A stretch of 64,000 nt of DNA from an uncultured Bacteroidales bacterium (lineage in GTDB: Bacteria > Bacteroidota > Bacteroidia > Bacteroidales > Muribaculaceae): NCBI GenBank assembly GCA_958418815.1, contig CATZGB010000010.1, positions 1-64,000 of the forward strand, read 5' to 3'. A model generated the notes under the pieces. It did not search any database, was not told where the DNA came from, and saw nothing but the letters and a program-made list of their open reading frames with translations. Both the position numbers and the translations under genes were made by a program. Below, piece by piece: positions 54,801 through 63,439 of this stretch. Each line of letters starts with the position of its first letter. The first letter of the stretch is position 1.

Positions 54801-55608
54801 CCCCTATCGACGCGAGGGCATCGGGAAAGACCAATGTCTCGGCTGACAACTCGGCGGGGCAGAACAGAAGCTCTGACCCGGCCGCATTGTAGACAATTCC
54901 GCTCATAGAAGAATAAACCGTGTTGCCTTCGGCCACATCCATGGAGGTCATATGGCGGCAGTCGCCAAAAGCACTGCGGTCAAAGGCGATGCTCGTCACA
55001 GAGGCCGGAATCGTGATCTGCGGCAAATTGTAGCATTTGTAGAAGGCATAGTTGCCAATGCTTTCCAGCCCCTCGTTCAATGTAACGCTACGCAGAGAGT
55101 TGTTTTCATTGAAGACGTTGCTGTTAAGGGTCTTGAGCTTAGACGGAAGCGTCACCGAGGCCAGCACGCACTCTGAAAACGCAGCCCCGCCTATGCTCTC
55201 CACATTCTCGCCGAAGGTCACTTTGCTGAGGTAATACTGCCCCTCGAACGCAGATGAGCCGATTGTCTTCACATTGTCACCGATTTTTACTTCGGTAAGC
55301 TCAAGGTCTTCATTGTAATAGTAACTGAACGCGTTGCTCTGTATCTCCACAACGTCGTAAATCTTTCCGCTGCTGTCTGACACATAATCAGGAATCTCGA
55401 CGACACCTTCGATTGTGCCGCGTTGCGACCCGACCTTGCATGTGCCATGGGCATCTCCCGAAGGTTCAGAGATAGTCGTGTAGGTCAGCCCTCCCGACTT
55501 GAATGTTGCCGCTGGGGCTGTTACGGCGACAGCTGCAAACAGCGCAGCCGCCACTGAGACGACAGTCCTGCTGAAAAAGCTGCTCCTCTGGATAGCATGA
55601 TTATCCAT
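51838..55608 (-). CDS. BspA-like leucine-rich repeat surface protein with FnIII and adhesin domains
   Basis: A 1256-aa secreted protein (ATG at 55608; a TTG at 55614 is in frame). Signal peptide to about residue 34. Leucine-rich repeats of the BspA/LRR_5 type from about 60 to 505 (units such as LKTLNSNVFNENNSLRSVTLNEGLESIGNYAF). A central region (about 550-800) has a beta-propeller-like look. FnIII domains lie about 815-990, then a cleaved-adhesin/MAM-like domain (YETGFED onward, about 995-1180). The C-terminal ~70 residues (SIELYDMQGRML to KISKIAAK) resemble a type IX sorting domain. It probably binds host or mucin ligands. Confidence 0.85.
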   Translation of the reverse strand: MDNHAIQRSSFFSRTVVSVAAALFAAVAVTAPAATFKSGGLTYTTISEPSGDAHGTCKVGSQRGTIEGVVEIPDYVSDSSGKIYDVVEIQSNAFSYYYNEDLELTEVKIGDNVKTIGSSAFEGQYYLSKVTFGENVESIGGAAFSECVLASVTLPSKLKTLNSNVFNENNSLRSVTLNEGLESIGNYAFYKCYNLPQITIPASVTSIAFDRSAFGDCRHMTSMDVAEGNTVYSSMSGIVYNAAGSELLFCPAELSAETLVFPDALASIGANAFKGNTRIKAIEFPESLVSIGNDAFKGCTSLTALVFPGALRTIGEHAFDGCTGLESVSLNEGLEELQHSVFKNCTSLTEVAIPASLVSAQWSTFNDCSSLTGFTVAPGNTHFRTYGGALILDDKIITYAVANPAKSFAVPDDVNAIASYAFEKAGNLEVVNTGRYVTSIGDLTFLQMPLLRDVTLGPSLRSMEQSFAICDALAIVRCESAVIPSWGMREAFGENTMANATLYVPDVALADYKQSLTWGNFADIRPLSQAPAIEMPEEPGPGAAVAHAYQMGSTDQKWGFVQFPVNDLSGLTVDKVTTSYDDQIGAGEYVDGKYYTFTLEYDFIMGDGLEPSEYVVWDAADNFRKESSAAATSGRVVDMAFDYTNNTMYALKEINRTDNGAIGLTALNVVDMASGEMTLVGLPGEIKAVNGNGVTVDEHLVGLASDPSDGQLYAMGEYRQLYKLDRLTGAATPVGERNRIAITNDFQSMAFSAEGKLYQAQMHPDYEYFMEIDTQTGALTNPVTGEPVVVNSDFTNNAARFPYDPQLTGLYFEGKELDKSSAKAATGLTAVVRNGTSNTVDLSWTNPVETYDGGEAQLTAVKVYRFGSAEVLAVLPASATSYTDEAAPDGDVTYLVVAETAGHAGFPAWATVFSGADRLKAVTNLTVELEGNEAVISWTAPTETVNGGYSDYDNITYVVSRTKGTETVVVDDGLASTNISVQLTENGTYTFTVVPVSCGVEGVPATTEPVTLQGVEQLPYETGFEDNDGGTLWTVVNNQDGSYGWSVVTGYAYQQLSGKFAQFKTGNSSTFPADDWFISPAIHMPAGKCMLKYFANGGSYDTHSYKVWLGENSTNPEDFQTLVFSLENEKVYTEDTTDKNYVEMTHAFNVPSEGDYRIAFQGIGASTYATLKIDNLSVVYNQSSGLEVVGLEDGINWNPATCVAICAGASSIELYDMQGRMLASVSGDSLHVAVKGIVFVKAITPDGVKISKIAAK

Positions 55609-55788
55609 ACGCAAAAAAATAAGAAGTGAAATAATATGGCAAGCAACTGTTCAAAACAATTCAAAACAATTTCAACCAGTTACTCAAGATGATTGGTTAC
55701 TATGAAGATCGGTCTTTTCTATTGAATTTCCGGGGGTGTCACGCATGCTCTTTTGCCCCGGTCAGTCTCATAAAGGCTTTGATAATCG

Positions 55789-55796
55789 CAAATGTA
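55789..55796 (-). promoter_or_regulatory. Possible -7 box for the LRR gene
   Basis: On the minus strand the sequence is TACATTTG. The leader would be about 170 nt, long for this genome. A -33 box with good spacing was not found. Confidence 0.4.
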
Positions 55797-55946
55797 AACA
55801 TTCCGGAGCCAAAAAATTCCATATAATCTGTTAAATAATGTGAATTTGCGTCTATTTTGCCACAAATACAGCATCTCCTCAGCAAATATGCCACCACAAC
55901 CACCTCCATTCTCGAACATTTGCTTGAACCGGAATCCTTGGCCTGC

Positions 55947-55999
55947 AAAAAAAGGCCGCCACACCTGACGGAACGGGGTTCCGTCGCCGGTGTGGCGGC
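55947..55999 (-). terminator. Terminator of the sdh/frd operon
   Basis: A long nested hairpin: outer stem 55955-55965 with 55989-55999, inner stem GACGGAAC/GTTCCGTC. On the minus strand it is followed by CCTTTTTTTG (55954-55946), an excellent T-run. It lies 29 bp past the sdhB stop. Confidence 0.9.
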
Positions 56000-56027
56000 T
56001 TATATCCGTAAAAAGGGCTGTCGCCTA

Positions 56028-56783
56028 TCAGTCGGCGAGCTTGGCCTTGATGAACTCGCGGTTGAGGCGGGCGATGTTGCTCAGCGAGATGTTCTTGGGG
56101 CACTCGGCGGCGCAGGCACCGGTGTTGGTGCAGTTGCCGAATCCGAGTTCGTCCATCTTGCGGACCATGGCGCGGGCGCGGCGGGCGCGCTCAACCTGGC
56201 CCTGGGGAAGGAGGGCGAACTGGCTTACCTTGGCCGAAACGAAGAGCATCGCGGAACCGTTCTTGCAGGCTGCCACGCATGCGCCACAGCCGATGCAGGT
56301 AGCGGAGTCCATAGCCTCGTCAGCCACCTCCTTGGAGATGGGGAGGTTGTTGGCGTCGGGCGCGCCGCCGCAGTTGAACGACACATAGCCGCCGGCCTGC
56401 TGGATCTTGTCGAAAGCGTGACGGTCAACCATAAGGTCGCGAATCACGGGGAAGGCAGCCGAGCGCCAGGGCTCGATGGTGATTTCGTCGCCATCCTTGA
56501 ACTTGCGCATGTGGAGCTGGCAGGTAGTGATGCCCTGCACGGGGCCGTGGGGATGGCCGTTGATGTAGAGCGAGCACATGCCGCAGATGCCTTCGCGGCA
56601 GTCATTGTCGAACACCACAGGCTCTTCACCCTTGTCGACGAGCTGCTGGTTGAGCATGTCGAGCATTTCAAGGAAAGAGGAACCGGTGGAGACATTATCG
56701 AGGTGATACTTGACGAACTGCCCGGGTTCCTTGGGCCCACGCTGACGCCAAATCTTGAGGTTTACGCTAATTGTAGTTTCCAT
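56028..56783 (-). CDS. sdhB: Succinate dehydrogenase/fumarate reductase iron-sulfur subunit
   Basis: A 251-aa electron-transfer subunit with a plant-type [2Fe-2S] motif [17 protein letters not shown] (about 65-81), the [4Fe-4S]/[3Fe-4S] ferredoxin motifs [14 protein letters not shown] (about 151-164) and [14 protein letters not shown] (about 208-221). It carries electrons between the flavoprotein and the cytochrome b subunit. It is downstream of sdhA by 36 bp and ends the operon. In Bacteroidetes this enzyme runs as a fumarate reductase under anaerobiosis; direction cannot be read here. Confidence 0.95.
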   Translation of the reverse strand: METTISVNLKIWRQRGPKEPGQFVKYHLDNVSTGSSFLEMLDMLNQQLVDKGEEPVVFDNDCREGICGMCSLYINGHPHGPVQGITTCQLHMRKFKDGDEITIEPWRSAAFPVIRDLMVDRHAFDKIQQAGGYVSFNCGGAPDANNLPISKEVADEAMDSATCIGCGACVAACKNGSAMLFVSAKVSQFALLPQGQVERARRARAMVRKMDELGFGNCTNTGACAAECPKNISLSNIARLNREFIKAKLAD

Positions 56784-56819
56784 AATTGATTACGGGATGT
56801 TATCTGGTTCAACGTGGGG

Positions 56820-58847
56820 TTACGACTTGTAGTTACGGGTCTGAACCTTGATGGCCTCATACTTGAGGGGTTCCTTGAGCAGGACGGGCTTCTCGTCGTC
56901 GCCGGTGAACTTCCAGCAGCCTACATACATGTAGTCCTCGTCGTTACGGGCGGCCTCGCCGTCGGCTGTCTGGTACTCCTCGCGGAAGTGTGCGCCGCAA
57001 GACTCGTTGCGGTGGAGGGCGTCGATGGCCATCATGCGGGAGATTTCAAGGAAGTCTTCCAGGCGGAGAGCCTTCTCAAGCTCGGTGTTGAGCGAGTCAA
57101 CCTCGCCGACGATGCGCAGGTCGGAGTAGAACTCCTTCTTGATCTTGGCGATTTCGTCGACAGCCTTCACGAGCGACTGGAGGGTGCGGCCCATGCCGAC
57201 AAGGTTCCACATCACGTGGCCCAGCTTCTTGTGGAGCTGGTCGGGGCTCTGCTTGCCCTTGATGGCCATCAGGCGGGCGATGCGGTCGCGGACACCCTTC
57301 TCAGCCTCGTCGAACTCCTTGGTGTCGGTCTTGAAGCGGGGCACCTTGATCTGGTCGCTGAGGTAGTTCTGCATGGTGTAGGGCAGAACGAAGTAACCGT
57401 CGGCGAGACCCTGCATGAGGGCGGAAGCGCCCAGGCGGTTAGCGCCATGGTCAGAGAAGTTGCACTCGCCGATGGCGAAGAGGCCCTTGATGGAGGTCTG
57501 CAGCTCGTAGTCAACCCAAATACCGCCCATGGTGTAGTGGGAGGCGGGGAAGATCATCATCGGGGTCTCATAGGGGTTGTCATCCGAGATCATCTGGTAC
57601 ATGTCGAAGAGGTTGCCGTAGCGGTCGGCGACGGCATCCTTGCCCAGACGGTCGATGGCGTATTTGAAGTCGAGATATACGGCGTTGCCGGTACCCACGC
57701 CGAAGCCTGCGTCGCAACGCTCCTTGGCGGCGCGGGAAGCGATGTCGCGGGGGCAGAGGTTACCGAAAGCGGGATAGCGGCGCTCCAGGTAGAAGTCGCG
57801 GTCCTCGTCGGGGATGTCGGTGGGCTTCTTCTTGCCGGCGCGGATGGCCTCAGCGTCCTCTTTCTTCTTGGGCACCCAGATGCGGCCGTCGTTACGGAGC
57901 GACTCGCTCATGAGGGTCAGCTTCGACTGGTCCTCACCGTGGACGGGGATACATGTCGGGTGAATCTGGGTGAATGCGAGGTTGGCCAGGTATGCACCCT
58001 TGCGGAAAGCCTGGATGGCAGCCGAGCCGTTGCAGCCCATGGCGTTGGTCGAGAGGAAGAAAGCGCGGCCATAACCACCGGTGGCGAGAACCACGGCGTG
58101 GGCGGCGTAACGCTCAAGCTCGCCGGTGACGAGGTTGCGCATAATCACACCGCGCGCGCGGCCGTCGACCATGACGATGTCGAGCATCTCGCGGCGGTTG
58201 TAGCTCTTGACGGTGCCCTTCTCGATTTGGCGGTTGAGCGAGGAGTACGCGCCCAGCAGGAGCTGCTGGCCGGTCTGGCCCTTGGCGTAGAATGTGCGGG
58301 AAACCTGCGCGCCACCGAACGAACGGTTGGCCAGCAGGCCTCCGTATTCGCGGGCGAAAGGCACACCCTGGGCGACACACTGGTCGATGATGTTGCTCGA
58401 CACTTCGGCCAGGCGGTAGACGTTGGCCTCGCGGGAGCGGAAGTCACCACCCTTGACGGTGTCGTAGAAGAGGCGGTAAACCGAGTCACCGTCGTTCTGG
58501 TAATCCTTGGCGGCGTTGATACCACCCTGTGCGGCGATGGAGTGGGCGCGGCGGGGTGAATCCTGGATGCAGAAGTTCATCACGTTGAAGCCCAGCTCGC
58601 CGAGGGTAGAGGCGGCTGAGGCGCCGGCAAGACCGGTGCCGACCACGATGATGTCGAGGTGGCGCTTGTTGGCGGGGTTGACCAGTTTCTGGTGAGCCTT
58701 GTAGTTGGTCCACTTGTCAGCTACGGGACCTTCGGGGATTTTGCTGTCAATCTGGAATTCGGGAAGCTTCGACGACTCGATGTCGGCGTAGTCCTTCATG
58801 ATGGGGGTAGAGTCGATCATTCCCTCCAGTTTCTTGAGATCTGCCAT
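56820..58847 (-). CDS. sdhA: Succinate dehydrogenase/fumarate reductase flavoprotein subunit
   Basis: A 675-aa FAD protein. Visible motifs are the dinucleotide fold [19 protein letters not shown] (about 51-69), the covalent-FAD region [34 protein letters not shown], and the substrate-site segment [13 protein letters not shown] with the capping His/Arg residues. It oxidises succinate or reduces fumarate. It lies 14 bp after sdhC and 36 bp before sdhB, in the usual C-A-B order of Bacteroidetes. Confidence 0.95.
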   Translation of the reverse strand: MADLKKLEGMIDSTPIMKDYADIESSKLPEFQIDSKIPEGPVADKWTNYKAHQKLVNPANKRHLDIIVVGTGLAGASAASTLGELGFNVMNFCIQDSPRRAHSIAAQGGINAAKDYQNDGDSVYRLFYDTVKGGDFRSREANVYRLAEVSSNIIDQCVAQGVPFAREYGGLLANRSFGGAQVSRTFYAKGQTGQQLLLGAYSSLNRQIEKGTVKSYNRREMLDIVMVDGRARGVIMRNLVTGELERYAAHAVVLATGGYGRAFFLSTNAMGCNGSAAIQAFRKGAYLANLAFTQIHPTCIPVHGEDQSKLTLMSESLRNDGRIWVPKKKEDAEAIRAGKKKPTDIPDEDRDFYLERRYPAFGNLCPRDIASRAAKERCDAGFGVGTGNAVYLDFKYAIDRLGKDAVADRYGNLFDMYQMISDDNPYETPMMIFPASHYTMGGIWVDYELQTSIKGLFAIGECNFSDHGANRLGASALMQGLADGYFVLPYTMQNYLSDQIKVPRFKTDTKEFDEAEKGVRDRIARLMAIKGKQSPDQLHKKLGHVMWNLVGMGRTLQSLVKAVDEIAKIKKEFYSDLRIVGEVDSLNTELEKALRLEDFLEISRMMAIDALHRNESCGAHFREEYQTADGEAARNDEDYMYVGCWKFTGDDEKPVLLKEPLKYEAIKVQTRNYKS

Positions 58848-58861
58848 ATCTGAGTTGTGGT

Positions 58862-59869
58862 TTATTCGGTTACGGTTTCGGTTACTGTCATCTCGGCGGC
58901 GGCCACTTTAGAGGGGCCGCCGGCGCAGTTGTTCTCCTGGCAGACACCGGGCTGGCCGCAGGTGCCTTCGGGGCAAGTGCAGGCGGCGGGGTCACAGGCA
59001 GCGTCACCACACTCGGCGTTGGCGCATTTCGCACCAGCGCATTCGGTCTCGGCGCAAGCAGTTTCGGCGCAAGCGGCGGCCTGCTCACACTCGGTGGCGG
59101 CGCAGGTGGGAGCGAAGACAGTGTCGTCGTGGGCGGCCATCATCTCCATGTACTGCTCCTGGAGCGCGGGGCATGAGGTGTAGACACCCTTGCGGGCCTG
59201 CACGGTGAACACGATGGCCTCGGCGGCGAACAGCAGGATCACCAGGGTAGTCCATACGTTGCCGATGGTCTTGAGGCGCGACATCCAGATCTTGCCGTTC
59301 CATCCGCAGCTCTGGAACATCGACCAGAAGCCGTGGGTCATATGGAACCACAGGGCGGCGAAAGCGATCAGGTAGACCACAAGCACCCAGATGTTGCTGA
59401 AGGTCATCTGCAGGAACCAGGTGCCGGCGGCGGCGGGCACTGCCTGGCCGTTGTCCATGGCCTGGAAGCCGCAGATCTCAGCGAGCTGCATCTTGGCCCA
59501 GAAGTGAACCAGGTGGAGCACCAGGAAGGCGAGCACCACGAGGCCGAGGATGTACATGTTCTTCGACGACCATTCCACCTGGGGAGGACGGGAGGTCACC
59601 TCGTAGCGGGCAGCGCCACGGGCCTTGCGGTTCTGGATGGTCAGCCAGGTGGCATACCAGATGTGGAGGATGAACCCGAGGGCGAGCACGAGCGAGCCTA
59701 CGAGCGCATACCAGTTGGCGCCAAGGAACTCACAGATGACGTTGTAGGCGGTCGGCCAGAAAATCGCCACCCCGTTCATCAACGCATGGAACGTCACGAA
59801 TAGGATCAGGAAGGCACCGGTCAGCGACATGACCAACTTCCTACCTATGGATGAGGATGTTAACCACAT
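58862..59869 (-). CDS. sdhC: Succinate dehydrogenase/fumarate reductase cytochrome b subunit with Cys-repeat tail
   Basis: A 335-aa membrane protein. Residues 1-225 form the five-helix di-haem cytochrome b domain (His-containing helices near 28, 69, 119-122 and 177-179). It anchors the enzyme and exchanges electrons with the quinone. Typical homologues end near residue 230. Here residues 256-315 form a tail with 13 cysteines, mostly every fifth residue (256, 261, 267, 272, 277, 282, 287, 292, 297, then 299, 304, 310, 315), separated by Ala/Glu-rich spacers, followed by a Thr/Val/Glu end. This tail is the odd feature. First gene of the operon, with its own promoter. Confidence 0.9.
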   Translation of the reverse strand: MWLTSSSIGRKLVMSLTGAFLILFVTFHALMNGVAIFWPTAYNVICEFLGANWYALVGSLVLALGFILHIWYATWLTIQNRKARGAARYEVTSRPPQVEWSSKNMYILGLVVLAFLVLHLVHFWAKMQLAEICGFQAMDNGQAVPAAAGTWFLQMTFSNIWVLVVYLIAFAALWFHMTHGFWSMFQSCGWNGKIWMSRLKTIGNVWTTLVILLFAAEAIVFTVQARKGVYTSCPALQEQYMEMMAAHDDTVFAPTCAATECEQAAACAETACAETECAGAKCANAECGDAACDPAACTCPEGTCGQPGVCQENNCAGGPSKVAAAEMTVTETVTE

Positions 59870-59963
59870 AAGTGTTTTTGATTTAGAGTTGTGTTGTTAT
59901 TAAGGTTGATTTATTCTTTTTTTCAGCGAATATCTTGCGTAAGCCTCGCAAACCGTTGTCACA

Positions 59964-59979
59964 GGGCGTTTAAACGCCC
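59964..59979. promoter_or_regulatory. 16-bp perfect palindrome in the sdh leader
   Basis: GGGCGTTTAAACGCCC is a perfect 16-bp palindrome about 30-45 nt downstream of the predicted sdh transcription start. It could be a regulator binding site; its lack of a loop makes a simple hairpin less likely. A second imperfect repeat (59983-59998) sits next to it. Confidence 0.45.
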
Positions 59980-60013
59980 CCGCTCCATGGCCGTGGAGAC
60001 TCCTATTATCCGA

Positions 60014-60044
60014 CAAAATTAATCAATATCCACCATCTTTACAA
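60014..60044 (-). promoter_or_regulatory. Promoter of the sdh/frd operon
   Basis: On the minus strand TAATTTTG (60021-60014) is the -7 box and TTG (60044-60042) the -33 element, spacing about 20. The leader would be about 135 nt. Confidence 0.6.
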
Positions 60045-60112
60045 GAATTAACGATTTTTTTCTCTAATAATCCTCAAAAAAAGTTCATCGTCGCGAAAAC
60101 CGCCACGCATTA

Positions 60113-60143
60113 TTGTTTGTTAAATAAATTATGGTTAACTTTG
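60113..60143 (+). promoter_or_regulatory. Promoter of the C10 peptidase gene
   Basis: TTG at 60113-60115 and TAACTTTG at 60136-60143, spacing 20. The -7 box lies downstream of the in-frame start codon at 60131, so that codon cannot be used; the ATG at 60188 is. Confidence 0.65.
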
Positions 60144-60187
60144 GCCATTCAGGGGATATCCCGAATCAGACTCACAACAGAGAACAA

Positions 60188-62680
60188 ATGTACAGGAAAT
60201 TTCTATTGTCATCACTGGCGGCTCTGACCGCCTGCGGCCTCTCGGCCAAGCATCTCACGCCGCAGGAGGCCCTGTCGCGCGCTGTGTCACAACCAGTCAA
60301 CGGCATGCAGAAAGCCCCGGCCAACGCCGCGGCCATGGAGATAAAGCGCGTTCTCCTCAACCCTGACAACGCCGCCACGGTCTATCTCTTCACCTCAGAC
60401 GGCAACGCCCTGGTGGTGCCGGCCGACGACCGTGTCGCTCCGGTGCTGGGCTACATCGACGGCTGCGCCGACGGCGAGCTTCCTCCCCAGATGGAATGGT
60501 GGCTGTCGGAATACTCCCGCCAGATCGACTATGTGATGGCCCAGCCTGAAAGCGGCAGCGGCCTCTACATCACCCTGCCGTCACGCAAAGCCGAGACGAC
60601 AAAGGCCCCGATAGCCCCCATGGTCTCCACCCGCTGGAACCAGGACTCCCCCTACAACTACAACTGCCCAGTGGTCAGCGGCTCCAAGTCCATGACCGGA
60701 TGCGTCGCCACAGCGGCCGCCCAGGTGATGAAATACCACAACTACCCCCCGGCCGGAACCGGAACCATCACTTACACCGACAACAACACCACCCGCACCC
60801 TCAGCCTCGACGGCAAACCGTTTGACTGGGACAATATGCTCGACAGCTACAATGTCACCTACAATTCGACCCAGCGCGACGCCGTGGCATACCTGATGCA
60901 GGCAGTCGGATACGCCTCTCAAATGTCCTACAGCCCCGAGGCCTCAGGCGCGCAGTCTCCGGCGATGCTTGCCGGAGTGAAGCAGTACTTCGGCTACAAC
61001 GAGAAGGCGACGATGCTCAACCGACAGAACTTCCCCCTGGCCGAGTGGGAAGACCTCATCTACGAGAACCTCAAGACCGTCGGCCCGGTATATTACGCCG
61101 GAGCCGACAACATCCAGGGAGGCCATGCATTCGTCTGCGACGGATATTCATCTGACGGCTTCTTCCATTTCAACTGGGGATGGGGCGGCGCATATGACGG
61201 CTACTTCAAGCTCACCGCCCTCACCCCCGAGGGACAGGGAATCGGCGGCAATGCCGGCGGCTTCAACTTCGACCAGGAAATCGTGCTGAACATGACTGCC
61301 CCCGGCTCCCCCACCATCGACCTGCCGGCGACCTCGCCAATCACCCTCACCGGCAACCTCACCGGCTCGAAGTATGGCAACAAAGGGATAAGCCTCAGCT
61401 CCGACCAGGCATCCTCCATGGGCGTGTTCTGCTACAACGCTTCCGGCGAGACAGTAAATGTGGAGTTCGGCATCAAAGCCGTCAACATTGCCTCCGGAAA
61501 AGAGACCATAGCAGGATACGGGAGCGGAATCTCCCTCTCGATGTACCAGGGCTACGCCTCCTTCCCCCTCTCCATCCCTGACGGGCTGACATCAGGCAAC
61601 TACCGCATGTACCTGGTGACCCGCGACTATCCCAACGGGGAATGGACCGCCGTCAGCCATGAAATCTCATGCGTGGACTTTGTCAACGCCACCATCTCTA
61701 ACGGCAACATCTCGTCAATCAGCAATGTGGCCGGAAACGAAATCGAGGGTTACGACCTCACAGCCATCTCTTCTATTTACATGGGATATCCCATCAAGCT
61801 CTCCTACACCCTCGAGAACAACGGGGAGACAGAGATTTATGACGGCATCGCCCCCGCGATATTCACCATCTCCAACGGTCAGGCAATCCTGAAAGGCATG
61901 GCCGACTCATATGCCGCCGACATGCTTCCGGGCGAATCACGCGACGTGGAGACTGTCGCAACCCTCTACGCCGACAGCGGCTCATCCTCTTTCTCTGGCT
62001 CGGCATACCTCGGCATCGTGTCGATGAGCACCGGAGCCATCCTCGACTACATCCCCGTGACCGTCAAGGCTGCCCCCAAATCGCTCAAAGCCTCATGCAC
62101 CAACTTCTCTATGGCCGGCGACCAGGCCAATGCCGACGCCAACAACCTTGAGTTCAACTGCGGCCTCAAGGTTACGGAAGGCTACTGGGCTGCTCCCCTG
62201 ACCGTGTACATCTGTAGAGAGAACGGCACGGTGGCCCACACGCTCAACTCCGCGGAGACTTATTTCCTTGATGCCAACCAGACCGCCACAAGCATTATCA
62301 GCGGAAGCATGCCAGACGCCGCCGCCGGCGACTACTACTATGCCATTTTCGGATATGTATCAGGATATTACATCCAGACACTCGCGTCACTCGACTTCAA
62401 GATCGGCACCGGATTCTCCGGCATCGGCGAGAACCTCGCCGACACCCAGGCCGAGACCATCATCATCGCCGACCGTGCCAACGGCATACTGTCAGTGGTC
62501 GCTCCCTCCGACATCGCGTCGGTGGAGGCGTTCACCCTCGACGGCCGCCGCGCCGCGCTCGACATCCAGATTGACGGCACCCGCGCCGGCGCGCCCCTGG
62601 CCACCCTCCCGGCTGGAATCACGCTGGTGAAAGTGACCCTCGCCGACGGCTCGGTGTCATCGGCCAAGGTGGTACGCTGA
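60188..62680 (+). CDS. Secreted C10 (streptopain-like) cysteine peptidase
   Basis: An 830-aa secreted peptidase. The start at 60188 gives a signal peptide (1-20). An inhibitory propeptide (Spi-like; about 25-135) precedes the C10 catalytic domain: Cys172 in MTGCVATAAAQVMKYH and His313 in GGHAFVCDGY, followed by FHFNWGWGG. The rest is a set of beta-sandwich domains (about 375-750) and a C-terminal ~70-residue region (FTLDGRR, then AGITLVKVTLADG and KVVR) similar to a type IX sorting domain. It probably degrades host or dietary protein outside the cell. Single gene. Confidence 0.9.
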   Translation: MYRKFLLSSLAALTACGLSAKHLTPQEALSRAVSQPVNGMQKAPANAAAMEIKRVLLNPDNAATVYLFTSDGNALVVPADDRVAPVLGYIDGCADGELPPQMEWWLSEYSRQIDYVMAQPESGSGLYITLPSRKAETTKAPIAPMVSTRWNQDSPYNYNCPVVSGSKSMTGCVATAAAQVMKYHNYPPAGTGTITYTDNNTTRTLSLDGKPFDWDNMLDSYNVTYNSTQRDAVAYLMQAVGYASQMSYSPEASGAQSPAMLAGVKQYFGYNEKATMLNRQNFPLAEWEDLIYENLKTVGPVYYAGADNIQGGHAFVCDGYSSDGFFHFNWGWGGAYDGYFKLTALTPEGQGIGGNAGGFNFDQEIVLNMTAPGSPTIDLPATSPITLTGNLTGSKYGNKGISLSSDQASSMGVFCYNASGETVNVEFGIKAVNIASGKETIAGYGSGISLSMYQGYASFPLSIPDGLTSGNYRMYLVTRDYPNGEWTAVSHEISCVDFVNATISNGNISSISNVAGNEIEGYDLTAISSIYMGYPIKLSYTLENNGETEIYDGIAPAIFTISNGQAILKGMADSYAADMLPGESRDVETVATLYADSGSSSFSGSAYLGIVSMSTGAILDYIPVTVKAAPKSLKASCTNFSMAGDQANADANNLEFNCGLKVTEGYWAAPLTVYICRENGTVAHTLNSAETYFLDANQTATSIISGSMPDAAAGDYYYAIFGYVSGYYIQTLASLDFKIGTGFSGIGENLADTQAETIIIADRANGILSVVAPSDIASVEAFTLDGRRAALDIQIDGTRAGAPLATLPAGITLVKVTLADGSVSSAKVVR

Positions 62681-62819
62681 CCGACATACGGCTGACAGCC
62701 GCCACGGGGTGGCCAGGCCCGGCCTGACCGCATCAACCCCACGCAAGAACCAACTCCCGGCCAAGGTGTTTAAACTTTGGCCGGGATTATCAGTCTTAAC
62801 ACAACAGACCCTGACAGAA

Positions 62820-63383
62820 ATGAGACTTTTCTTCACATACCTTCTGGCGGCGGCAGCCACGATGGCCCTGACAGCCGGATGTGCCTCCCGCCGCGCCAAC
62901 GTGCCGCCGACGGAGGAGCAAACCGCGTCGGGCGGCAATCAACAGGAAGGCCAGTTCAAAATCGATGTCAACAACCTCAGGCCATCGCTCTCACATGGCC
63001 CTGTCGCAGTGATGCCGAAAGCTATCATTTACAAGACATCGGGCGACTTCCAGCAGAACGTGCCGGTGCAGGTAAACGCCGACGGCTCACTGCTTAGCTA
63101 CCCGGCTCCATCCGACATCCCCGAGAACGCCGCCCCGGTGCAGCTCGAGAGCGGCTGGCTGCTCAGCCCGGTGGGAGTAGGCCCCCAGACCGTATTCACC
63201 ACCTACACCTACGACGAGTACCGCCGCCTCAGCCAGCCCCCCGCCCCCGAGGAAATCCTGAAAGCGGTGATACCCGGCTCGCGGGTGACAACCACCATGC
63301 AGGTGCCGATGACCCTGGGGGAGGCATTGGCCGACCCGGCAGCCGTAGACCGCTACCTCTCCTCCTCCGCCACTCGCCAGTGA
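62820..63383 (+). CDS. Lipoprotein of unknown function
   Basis: A 187-aa protein with a lipoprotein signal (RLFFTYLLAAAATMALTAGC; lipobox Cys at residue 21). The mature part begins with a charged, disordered segment, then a compact domain with motifs PKAIIYKTSGDFQQNVPVQVN and LESGWLLSPVGVGPQTVFTTYT. I do not recognise the family. The start at 62820 is chosen for the signal; the upstream extension has none. It lies 56 bp before rnz on the same strand. Confidence 0.75.
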   Translation: MRLFFTYLLAAAATMALTAGCASRRANVPPTEEQTASGGNQQEGQFKIDVNNLRPSLSHGPVAVMPKAIIYKTSGDFQQNVPVQVNADGSLLSYPAPSDIPENAAPVQLESGWLLSPVGVGPQTVFTTYTYDEYRRLSQPPAPEEILKAVIPGSRVTTTMQVPMTLGEALADPAAVDRYLSSSATRQ

Positions 63384-63439
63384 GCATCTCCGCCCCTGAA
63401 GCGACGAAAAAGACCAGTGTACCAACGACAAAGACAATA

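Larger units (their letters stand above)
55615..56027. other. Intergenic region between LRR and sdh operon ends
   Basis: It holds the LRR leader, a minus-strand -7 box (55796-55789) and the sdh terminator (55947-55999). No supported ORF; overlapping ORFs here have no conserved features. Confidence 0.5.
59870..60187. other. Divergent intergenic region with structured sdh leader
   Basis: It contains the minus-strand sdh promoter and leader (with a 16-bp palindrome at 59964-59979 and a second hairpin at 59983-59998), and the plus-strand promoter of the C10 peptidase gene. No ORF is supported. Confidence 0.55.

Noticed and set aside
56814..58559. A 581-codon open frame on the plus strand opposite sdhA
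   Set aside because: It is a mirror of the highly biased, GC-rich sdhA codon pattern, has no family motifs, no promoter and no start context; sdhA on the other strand is certain.
62770..62780. TAAACTTTG as promoter for the lipoprotein gene
   Set aside because: It has one base too many between TA and TTTG compared with the consensus; left unannotated.
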